The notes under the pieces were generated by a model. That model saw only the letters and a list, made by a program, of their open reading frames with translations. It was not told the origin of the DNA and did no database searches. DNA of 64,000 nucleotides from Hassallia byssoidea VB512170 (lineage in GTDB: Bacteria > Cyanobacteriota > Cyanobacteriia > Cyanobacteriales > Nostocaceae): contig NZ_JTCM02000017.1 in the NCBI RefSeq assembly GCF_000817785.2, positions 1 to 64,000 on the forward strand, in the 5' to 3' direction. Shown here piece by piece: positions 26,310 through 33,729 of the stretch. The translations under genes and the position numbers were made by a program. Numbering within the stretch: position 1 is the first letter of the stretch; the number at the start of each line of letters is the position of its first letter.

Positions 26310-26522
26310 TCACAGAAAAGAACTACTAGAGCAACTAGATGTTGATGTGCTGCTACTATTTGCGTAACTGCTGGAACTATTACCAGATGAAACGTGTACA
26401 GAAACGCTTTGACTAATCTCACCCTCATCATCACCAGATGTTTGGACTACGCTTTTAGCCTCGGCAATCACTTTACCATCAGGTGAGACTATGCGTTTAA
26501 CCACAACTTTATGTTGAGTCAT
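26310..26522 (-). CDS. Small Ser-rich protein without GG leader
   Basis: 70 residues: a compact N-terminus (MTQHKVVVKRIVSPDGKVIA) followed by EAKSVVQTSGDDEGEISQSVSV and a tail that is almost all Ser/Thr/Asn with one Cys. It sits between two leader-peptide genes on the same strand, 46 bp before the next start. There is no double-glycine motif, so it may be an accessory protein or a peptide of another type. The Shine–Dalgarno is weak (AAGAT). No family recognised. Confidence 0.5.
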   Translation of the reverse strand: MTQHKVVVKRIVSPDGKVIAEAKSVVQTSGDDEGEISQSVSVHVSSGNSSSSYANSSSTSTSSCSSSSFL

Positions 26523-26593
26523 AATCTTAACACCATCTATTGTTAATTCTCAAAAAATAGCAATCACTAAGATGTGATTGCATAAAATACTAA

Positions 26594-26923
26594 CTAAGTA
26601 GAACGGCTGGCGAAGGAGACGGCATAATTAACATTATTTATTTGCCCAGATGCTCCACCCAATAGTTCTTTACCATCTTGACTAGTGGCTCGATATCCGT
26701 AATGTTGCCCGTTTTGATCGCTGAATTCTTCAAGCAAATATTCCCCTGTTTTTTTTGAAGATTGTTTGTAAAATCCAGGGATATGAATCATTAACCAGTC
26801 CAATATATCAAGTTTCGGTGCTATATTTGCTGTATCAGCTGTATCTTCTGATAATCCGCCTCGAACTTGACTAATATTGGCTGTTTCACAAAAGCTGAGA
26901 TCGTAAATTTTGAGTCTGCTCAT
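26594..26923 (-). CDS. GG-leader peptide, DLSFCE type (unit 2)
   Basis: 109 residues. Leader MSRLKIYDLSFCETANISQVRGG, GG at 22–23; Shine–Dalgarno AAGGAG 5 nt before ATG. It shares the MSRxxxxDLSFCE leader with the peptide at 10525 and occupies the same position, downstream of a MIISD-type peptide. The core (24–109) is mixed and charged (DILDWLMIHIPGFYKQSSKKTGEYLLEE…), quite unlike the Gly/Ala-rich core of its unit-1 counterpart, so the leader is conserved and the product is not. Confidence 0.7.
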   Translation of the reverse strand: MSRLKIYDLSFCETANISQVRGGLSEDTADTANIAPKLDILDWLMIHIPGFYKQSSKKTGEYLLEEFSDQNGQHYGYRATSQDGKELLGGASGQINNVNYAVSFASRST

Positions 26924-26948
26924 ATGACTCCTTAAACCCCCTGAAAAA

Positions 26949-26985
26949 GACAGCCAGAAGCTATCTATATATAGTTTCTGGCTGT
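26949..26985 (-). terminator. Hairpin between paired leader peptides (unit 2)
   Basis: Arms ACAGCCAGAA / TTCTGGCTGT (26950–26959, 26976–26985) are followed on the gene strand by CTTTTTC. It resembles a leaky intrinsic terminator and sits in the position of the unit-1 hairpin at 10848, so the first peptide may be made in excess over the second. Confidence 0.5.
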
Positions 26986-27031
26986 TTTAAAGTAGAGCTA
27001 TTTCGTTGCTCTAGTGTTCAACGGTTAATAA

Positions 27032-27292
27032 TCAGTCTGTAACAGCAACAGAGGTGCTGCTAGAAGAATATCCAGTGGTAAAAGCGAAGGTTTGGGTAAG
27101 AGTATTATTACCGTAAGCTTCAGCTTCAGCAGTAGCTATATTACCCTTTACGTCAGCTTTTGCGTCAATATCTTTTTTGATTTTGACGTATTCAGTAGCG
27201 TAGACGTAAGATTTTTCCTTACCGAAATTGATACCACCAACAACAGCAGAACCTTCAGTAGCTTCCAAGTAGTTCAAATCTGAGATAATCAT
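27032..27292 (-). CDS. GG-leader peptide, MIISDL type (unit 2)
   Basis: 86 residues, leader MIISDLNYLEATEGSAVVGG (GG at 19–20), Shine–Dalgarno AGGAG. The core has a Lys/Asp/Glu-rich first half (KSYVYATEYVKIKKDIDAKAD) and a Thr/Ser/Phe-rich end without Cys. First gene of the unit-2 peptide operon; its counterpart in unit 1 is the Tyr-rich peptide at 10979. The leaders align from M1 to GG while the cores do not. Confidence 0.72.
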   Translation of the reverse strand: MIISDLNYLEATEGSAVVGGINFGKEKSYVYATEYVKIKKDIDAKADVKGNIATAEAEAYGNNTLTQTFAFTTGYSSSSTSVAVTD

Positions 27293-27756
27293 TGGGTTTC
27301 TCCTGGTAATTAATAACTATTTTCTGGAAATTCGTGCAAACAACTTGTTATTTATTGTTTGCTTTTTCTGCAAGCAAATTGTTTCTCGTTGCTCATATTT
27401 ATAAGATACCTTATTCATTTAAAAAGTCAACCCCTTTTTTAGGTTTTTTTGAACAAATTGAATTTTTATTTTATTATTAATAACCACAATAACACATGAT
27501 AAAAGTAGACAATAATTAACTTTTTTACTGCCTAGCAACAATGTTTTTATGACTGTTTTTATAAGTTATAAAAAATTATTTTTTCGGAAAAAAGATTCCG
27601 AAAGATAAATAATTTTTCTTGTTTACTATGAATTTACCTGTCTTAAAAAGAAGTATTTTTTGACATATATTTCCCTTTTCCACCCGAAAATGGGCGGATT
27701 ATCCGTGATGAAAATGTTTCAATTTATCAGGTATTTGGTGTTGGTTAATAACAAGC
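27293..27756. other. Gene-free region upstream of unit-2 peptides
   Basis: About 460 bp of very A+T-rich DNA between the foldase gene and the first peptide of unit 2; no ORF supported. A GCAAACAA…TTGTTTGC pair lies at about 27336–27364. It probably carries the peptide operon promoter; I could not assign −35/−10 boxes. Confidence 0.5.
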
Positions 27757-28539
27757 TTAAGCCGGCTTAAGCACTTCTGACTCTGGTTGCGAATTGCCAT
27801 CCGAGTCTAACTTAGTGACAATTTCCAAAACCTGAATTTGTTGCTTTAACCACTCAGAAAACAATTCGGAAATGATTTTTTCGCGTAACTGCTCATCTAA
27901 TTGGGGTTGAATGATTTCTTCCACCCAAATGAAATGCACTCCTTTTGAAGTGGTAATCGGTTTGAGAATTTTTGGAGCAGAAGCAAGAAATACAGCGGCT
28001 GCAATTTCTGGACGGAAATCTTTGCGGTATCGGAGTCCTTGATATCCATAAGCACGGCGAAGTTCCGGTTCTTGGATATATTGGCGAGCGATTTCTGGAA
28101 AAGTGATTTCACCTTCTTCGAGGGCATAAAAAAGCTCTAAAGCCAAGTCTCTATCCTCAAAGAGGACCTCATAGGTGACAGCAGCCACATAATCTAGTTG
28201 GTGTTCATAAAAGAACTTTTCGACGTGAGATGAAAACAGATGATTCGCCAACTTCCTGGAAAGGACGTTGTTATAGATTAATTCTTCAAACTCATTGACA
28301 GACAGATGGTGTTTTTCTAACCATGTCCATGTATCTTTAGCTTTGACAAGCTTCTTGGCTAGGCGTAAGTTATCTCCTTCTTGCTGTAGTTCTGCTTCCG
28401 TCAGCTTAATGCCAGCTTCTTCAGTTGCTTGGACAATAATTTTTTGAGATGCGATCGCTTTTACTACATCAGGAATTTGGCAGGAAAGTTTGATGCTATG
28501 AATAATGTCTAAATCAGTAATCGTCAGAATATTGGACAT
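27757..28539 (-). CDS. Parvulin-like foldase of exporter unit 2
   Basis: 260 residues, collinear with the foldase of unit 1 (same length, shared segments such as IIHSIKLSCQ, EAELQQEGDNLR and ITTSKGVHFIWVEEIIQPQLDEQ). Helical N-terminal region followed by a parvulin-like domain at about 120–215. It has no signal peptide, so a cytosolic location is expected. It is followed by the peptide operon. Catalytic activity is uncertain because parvulin active-site residues are not all evident. Confidence 0.75.
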   Translation of the reverse strand: MSNILTITDLDIIHSIKLSCQIPDVVKAIASQKIIVQATEEAGIKLTEAELQQEGDNLRLAKKLVKAKDTWTWLEKHHLSVNEFEELIYNNVLSRKLANHLFSSHVEKFFYEHQLDYVAAVTYEVLFEDRDLALELFYALEEGEITFPEIARQYIQEPELRRAYGYQGLRYRKDFRPEIAAAVFLASAPKILKPITTSKGVHFIWVEEIIQPQLDEQLREKIISELFSEWLKQQIQVLEIVTKLDSDGNSQPESEVLKPA

Positions 28540-28664
28540 GATGCAATTCCTCCATAAGTCATTCCTTATCTACAAACTAGATAAGATGGAGTTTTGATTC
28601 TTAATTCCTTATTAAAACCCGACTTGGAAATGAGGTCTAGGTCACTTAGGTAGTAACAATGGTT

Positions 28665-28862
28665 CTATGCAGATACAGACATAGTTGATAATTCCCGATC
28701 AATTTTTTCCGCTAGTTTGTAAGCCATTAACGGGGGATTTCGATAGTTGCTGGCAGTTTTTCTAAATCCCCATCGTCTGGTTTCAGCTTCTGAAACTCCA
28801 AACTCTGCGGCTAGGTGGTGATAAGACCAGCCATATTTTCTCATTAGGTCAATTGGATGCAT
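28665..28862 (-). CDS. Small helix-turn-helix-like protein
   Basis: 65 residues: MHPIDLMRKYGWSYHHLAAE then FGVSEAETRRWGF, which fits a short helix-turn-helix, followed by KTASNYRNPPLMAYKLAEKI. It lies between the foldase and HlyD genes of unit 2, 30 bp after HlyD on the same strand; unit 1 has a palindromic repeat there instead. It could be a local regulator of the unit. Family not named with confidence. Confidence 0.55.
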   Translation of the reverse strand: MHPIDLMRKYGWSYHHLAAEFGVSEAETRRWGFRKTASNYRNPPLMAYKLAEKIDRELSTMSVSA

Positions 28863-28892
28863 ATAATAAGCTTGCTCCTATAAAAGTGTTGA

Positions 28893-30446
28893 CTACATCT
28901 CTAAACCGCCTTTTTGCAGTTTCTTAAACGGATCTAAAACAAAGTCAATCACGCGTCGCTGGCGAATAATTACTTCGGCGTTTGCTGTCTGACCGGCGCT
29001 TAATTGAATGCGTTTCTCACCATTTTGGACATACTGCTTGTCTAAAACGATTTCTAACTCAAAGTTTTCTATTGTTCCTTGGGGTGTAACGCTTGCTTTG
29101 GAGTCGGGAGAAATCCAAGTAACTTTACCTTGGCTGATGCCATATTCTTGGAAGGGATAAGCATCAAACTTGACTTTGACTGGCATTCCCACCTTCAAGA
29201 AGCCGCTATCTTGGATAGGCATATTCGCTTTGAGTACGAAGCCACTATTTTTGGGTGCAATTTGGGCAATCCGCTGACCTGGTTGTACCACCGCTCCGGC
29301 TTTGGTGGTTGGCAACTCAAAAATCACTCCATCAATAGGCGATCGCACTACTCTTTGCTGCATCTGAAGCTTTAAGGATGTGATTTGACTTCCTGCTTGA
29401 GCGATTTGAGATTGCAGTGCCCCAATTTGTGTATCTAAGTCTTTGAGTTGTTGCTGATTTCTCAGAAGCGCCAATTGACCGTTTTGCAACAAGCTTTGAT
29501 AGCTGTTTTGCTCCTCTTGCAGTCGCAGTGTTGCTTGCTTGATATCAGACTTTAACTGACTGATTGTTGCCTGGTAGCGATTCTGTTCTTCTTGCAGTCG
29601 GAGTGTTGCTTGTTTAATGTCAGATTGCGCTCTTTCGTAGAGTCGTTTGCTTTCTTGTTCTTCTTTTTTGAGTTGGTCAACTTGGTTTGCAGAAACGGCA
29701 CCATCCTTGACTAGTTGGCTAAAGCGTTGGACTTGTCTTGAATCTATATCCAAACGAGCTTGAGCCGACTTCCGGTCATTTTCAGTGGTGCTAATCTGCT
29801 GCTGTGCCTGATTGACTAATGCCTGTTTTTCTAACTTTTGCAGGTTATAAGTACTCTGTTTGGCATCCAGGTTTTGTTCTGCCTGGTTGACTTGGGACAT
29901 CTTTTCTAGAGCTTGGGATTGGTTTTGTTGCTCCTGAACCCCAAGGGTCAACTGTAGTTGTTTTTTGAGTACATCCAGTTGCATCCGTTGATTTTGCAGT
30001 CCAGATAGCTTTTCCTGAGCCTGTTGCATTTCCGTTTGCAAGATATCAGACTCAAGTTCTAACAGAACCTGCCCTGCTGTTACGGTGTCACCTTCTTTTA
30101 CCCTGACAGCTTTGACACTGCCACCTGCTTGAGAGTCTAATTTTTGCGTTGCACCTTTGGGTTCTATACGTCCTTTGGCGCTTCCAGTCTCATCTACTTT
30201 CGAGATGCTTGCCCAAGGTAAGGCAATGACGGCAAAGCCTACCAGCACATACAGCACACCGCGTGTCCAGAGCCGAGGTAAGGCATCCAGGAGTTCTTCG
30301 GTGCCGTAATATAAATCTTGGGCATCACCTTCTCTTTCTCTACCAGGTGGAACCTCAGTAGATTTATTAGTCTCTGCGTAATTTCTATACTCATCCTTTT
30401 CATCCTTGGTAAGTGTGGATGAGGAATTAAGAGATGTAAATGGCAT
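28893..30446 (-). CDS. HlyD-family membrane fusion protein, unit 2
   Basis: 517 residues, close paralogue of 12502–14058: cytosolic head, YGTEELLDALPRLWTRG before one transmembrane helix (about 78–96), lipoyl half (GGSVKAVRVKEGDTVTAGQ), Gln-rich coiled coil with repeated SDIKQATLRLQEEQN units (about 270–315), then the second lipoyl/barrel half and VIDFVLDPFKKLQKGG. The frame is open 17 codons further, but that part comes from G-rich repeats; ATG at 30446 matches the start of the paralogue. It should pair with the exporter 200 bp upstream. Confidence 0.88.
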   Translation of the reverse strand: MPFTSLNSSSTLTKDEKDEYRNYAETNKSTEVPPGREREGDAQDLYYGTEELLDALPRLWTRGVLYVLVGFAVIALPWASISKVDETGSAKGRIEPKGATQKLDSQAGGSVKAVRVKEGDTVTAGQVLLELESDILQTEMQQAQEKLSGLQNQRMQLDVLKKQLQLTLGVQEQQNQSQALEKMSQVNQAEQNLDAKQSTYNLQKLEKQALVNQAQQQISTTENDRKSAQARLDIDSRQVQRFSQLVKDGAVSANQVDQLKKEEQESKRLYERAQSDIKQATLRLQEEQNRYQATISQLKSDIKQATLRLQEEQNSYQSLLQNGQLALLRNQQQLKDLDTQIGALQSQIAQAGSQITSLKLQMQQRVVRSPIDGVIFELPTTKAGAVVQPGQRIAQIAPKNSGFVLKANMPIQDSGFLKVGMPVKVKFDAYPFQEYGISQGKVTWISPDSKASVTPQGTIENFELEIVLDKQYVQNGEKRIQLSAGQTANAEVIIRQRRVIDFVLDPFKKLQKGGLEM

Positions 30447-30469
30447 AGTGATATCTCTGTTGAACGTTA

Positions 30470-30651
30470 GGTGGGAAGAGGGGGAGAGGGGGGACAAGGG
30501 GGAGGGGGGGGAGCAGGGGGAGCTTTCTTGAGCAGGGGGAGCAGGGGGAGAGTATTAAATTTTGAATTCTCCTTGTCTCTCTTGTCCCCCTTGTCCTCCT
30601 TGTCCTCCTTGTCCTCCTTGTCCTTAATCCCCAGTCCCCAATCCCCTGTCC
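30470..30651. repeat. GGGGGAG / TTGTCCTCC tandem repeats
   Basis: Purine tracts then TTGTCC(C/T)CC units fill the exporter–HlyD gap of unit 2; the equivalent gap in unit 1 has similar G-rich repeats plus GACGTTC hairpins. Confidence 0.75.
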
Positions 30652-33600
30652 CTAAACTGCTTGAGCTAGTTGTTGTTGATTTAGGTAGTAATAATGACCT
30701 TTTTTGGCGATTAATTCGTCGTGAGTGCCGCTTTCCACTAATAAGCCGCGATCCAAAACCAGAATTAAGTCAGCATTGCGGACAGTAGAGAGTCGATGGG
30801 CAATGATTACACTAGTCCGCCCTTTAAGAATTGTTTTTAAGTTGTTTTGAATAATCCGTTCTGATTCAGAATCTAGGTGACTTGTGGCTTCATCAAAAAG
30901 TAACAAACGGGGATTTCCCATCAAGGCACGGGCGATCGCCAGACGTTGGCGTTGTCCACCAGAGAGCATTCCCCCACCTTCACCGATTTGGGATTCGTAA
31001 CCCATTGGCAGTTGCTGAATAAATTCATCAGCTCCTGCATATTTTGCTGCTTGAATAATTTCTTCTATAGACGCTTCCGGGTGGGCGATGGAGATGTTTT
31101 CGCGAATGGTACCACCAAACAGAAAGGTATCTTGATCGACAACACCGACTTGAGTACGGAGCGATCGCAAGGATACACAACTGATATCATGACTGTCAAT
31201 CAATACTTTGCCATCTGTCGGAGGGTATAAACCTAAAATCAATTTGCTCAGGGTTGTTTTTCCAGACCCAGATCGTCCAACTAGTGCCACCATTTGATTG
31301 GGCTGGATTTCAAAGCTGAGATTTTCCAGCACGTTCGTCTCACTTTCTGGGTGATAGCGGAAGGTGACATTATCAAAGCGAATGTTACCGTCAAGTCTAC
31401 CTAAAGTCTTCCGGGGTTTATTGTGTAAGTCTTCTTCCGGTTTCGCTTCTAAAACATCATTAATCCGTTCGGTGGAAATCACGATTTCCTGCAATTCGTT
31501 CCACAGCAGCGACAGCCGTTGAAAAGGACTCAAAACGTTACCCACCAACATATTAAAGGCAACTAATTGCCCAACGGTGAGATCCCCTTGAATTACCTGC
31601 CATGCTCCAAACCACATCAATCCTGTATTCACAAAGGTTTGAATTGCACCACTGAGAATTTGCAGTCGATTGCCGATTATCTGAGCATTAAAGCCTTTTT
31701 TTACCAACTTATTCAGTAATTCTTCCCAACGCCAGCGTACTGTCTGTTCAATTGACAACGAGCGGACTGTACGAATTCCTGTCAGGGATTCTATCAGATA
31801 GCTGTTTTCTTCGGCACCAGCGTTAAAAATCTCTCTGGAAATGCGGCGCAAAATATTGGTGCTAGCTAGTGCCAGGATAAAAAATGGCGGCACAGTACAC
31901 AGCACAAATAATGCCATCCGCCAGCTATAAGCGAACATCATCGCCAGATAGACGACTAATGTCAGCATATCCAGCATGATTGACAGTGTTTGACCGGTCA
32001 GGAAACGCTGAATTTTCTGGTTTTCTTGGATGCGAGAGACAATATCCCCCACATAACGCGACTCAAAATAGGAGAGGGGCAAGCGGAAGGTATGTTTGAT
32101 AAAACCCACCAGTAACGAGAGACTAACGCGGTTTGCTGTGTGATCCAGCAGATATTGCCGCACTCCGTTCATGGCAATACTAAACAACCCAAAAACGATC
32201 ATCCCCGTACCAACGGCGTTTAAGGTGGCAACGCTGCGTTGTACAAGCACTCTGTCTAGCAACAACTGGGTAAATACCGGCGTTACCAGTCCAAATAGCT
32301 GCATCAGCACGCTTGCCAAGAAGACTTCTATCAATACCTTATAGTGAGGTTTGATTAATTCAAAAAACTTCCAGAAGCCTGCACTCTCAGCTTTGGCATC
32401 TTTTAGTAGTGATGTGGGTTGCAGTAATAATGCATATCCAGTCCAACCTGTTTGAAATTCCTTTTTGGTCAAGCTGCGTTGACCAAGGGCAGGGTCGCAG
32501 ATAATTACCCGCTTTTTGGTTATTTCATAGACGACAATAAAATGCTTGCCTTCCCAGTGAGCGATCGCTGGCAGAGGTTGTTCTGCTAATTTATCGAGGG
32601 TAGCTTTCACCGGACGGGTGGCAAAACCAAGGTTTTCTGCTGCCGCTGCTAAAGCACGTAGAGATGCCCCACTGCGGTTGACGTTGGTCATATCCCGCAA
32701 GCGATTGACACTAAAGTGCTTACCCCAATAGTTACCAATCATCACCAGACAAGCAGAACCGCAATCTGATGCGCTTTGTTGAGCGTAAAAGGGATAACTC
32801 TTGGTGAATCTTCCCCACCAATGCCCCGCTCGCACTTTTGGGCTAGGAAAGAAAGGACGTGATTTTTTTTGTTTTTCTTTTTCTTTTGGCTCTTGTTCTC
32901 GTTTGGGAAAGGGAATGACTTTAGCTCTGGAGTCATAAAGCTCAACACTTGACCTGTTCTTTCGTGGCTTTCGCTCAACGGTTGCGGCTGGTCTAAGCTT
33001 TTGGTCAGCGACAAATGACTGTAATTCTGGGCAGTTTAAGAGTGCTGTTTGCCAATCAGAATTCTTGAGAATGTAAGCGATCGCGCTGTTCTGAACCTGC
33101 CAACTACCTGTTTTTTGCTGTGCATAAATGTTGCCCGGTGTCAAGGTGTAACCCTGAGAATGCTGTAGTTGCCCTCTATGTAACAGCCACAATTGCGAAT
33201 CTTGAAATTCTGTACTCACTTCGCCAATCTTCAGATTGTGCCGTTCAAACAGAGATAAGGCTTTGAGCATTCCCTCCACTTGAGATGTATGGCGCGGAAA
33301 TTGTGAGTTTTGGCGACACAATAGCAGTAAATCCCAAATTTCGGCGCGGGCATTCAGGCGATCGCTTATACTTGGATATGTGCGAAATATGAATTGCAGC
33401 GCTTCAAAGGGGATATAGCCAAGCTTTAAATTAACAGAAGCTCTAGCTGCGTAATTTGTCAACTCTTTTTCGGGAAACAGAGTTATCTCACCGAATGATT
33501 CCCCAACACAAAGAGTAGTAATTAAGTTATCAGCACTATCTAAAAGTCTGCATTTACCCGCCAAGATAATATAAATCCCTGGTTTTGCTGATGCTGCTTG

Positions 33601-33729
33601 CCAAAATTGCTTTGAGTCAGGTGGTTCGACAATTTCAATTAATGCCAAACACCTGTCAAGTTCGCTGTCGCAAAGCGTTTCACCCAAAATTTGGGTGAGT
33701 TGTTGACTTAACTGTTGCCGTGAAAACAC
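30652..33729 (-). CDS. C39-peptidase ABC exporter with cNMP-binding-like domains, unit 2
   Basis: About 1025 residues with the same domain order as the unit-1 exporter and an almost identical first 35 residues. In numbering from TTG 33744: cNMP-binding-like domain about 34–125; degenerate second one about 160–245; C39 peptidase with Cys328 (SDCGSAC), His401 and Asp417; transmembrane domain about 470–750; Walker A GRSGSGKT, intact LSGGQRQR signature, Walker B LLLFDEATS and IIAHRLSTV. Expected substrates are the GG-leader peptides and possibly the graspetide of this unit. GTG at 33729 with upstream GGGGG is the preferred start. Confidence 0.9.
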   Translation of the reverse strand: MFSRQQLSQQLTQILGETLCDSELDRCLALIEIVEPPDSKQFWQAASAKPGIYIILAGKCRLLDSADNLITTLCVGESFGEITLFPEKELTNYAARASVNLKLGYIPFEALQFIFRTYPSISDRLNARAEIWDLLLLCRQNSQFPRHTSQVEGMLKALSLFERHNLKIGEVSTEFQDSQLWLLHRGQLQHSQGYTLTPGNIYAQQKTGSWQVQNSAIAYILKNSDWQTALLNCPELQSFVADQKLRPAATVERKPRKNRSSVELYDSRAKVIPFPKREQEPKEKEKQKKSRPFFPSPKVRAGHWWGRFTKSYPFYAQQSASDCGSACLVMIGNYWGKHFSVNRLRDMTNVNRSGASLRALAAAAENLGFATRPVKATLDKLAEQPLPAIAHWEGKHFIVVYEITKKRVIICDPALGQRSLTKKEFQTGWTGYALLLQPTSLLKDAKAESAGFWKFFELIKPHYKVLIEVFLASVLMQLFGLVTPVFTQLLLDRVLVQRSVATLNAVGTGMIVFGLFSIAMNGVRQYLLDHTANRVSLSLLVGFIKHTFRLPLSYFESRYVGDIVSRIQENQKIQRFLTGQTLSIMLDMLTLVVYLAMMFAYSWRMALFVLCTVPPFFILALASTNILRRISREIFNAGAEENSYLIESLTGIRTVRSLSIEQTVRWRWEELLNKLVKKGFNAQIIGNRLQILSGAIQTFVNTGLMWFGAWQVIQGDLTVGQLVAFNMLVGNVLSPFQRLSLLWNELQEIVISTERINDVLEAKPEEDLHNKPRKTLGRLDGNIRFDNVTFRYHPESETNVLENLSFEIQPNQMVALVGRSGSGKTTLSKLILGLYPPTDGKVLIDSHDISCVSLRSLRTQVGVVDQDTFLFGGTIRENISIAHPEASIEEIIQAAKYAGADEFIQQLPMGYESQIGEGGGMLSGGQRQRLAIARALMGNPRLLLFDEATSHLDSESERIIQNNLKTILKGRTSVIIAHRLSTVRNADLILVLDRGLLVESGTHDELIAKKGHYYYLNQQQLAQAV

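Noticed and set aside
26264-26434. N-terminal 57-codon extension of the peptide at 25952
   Set aside because: Overlaps the preceding small gene and lacks the leader pattern; the TTG start with GAGG restores it.
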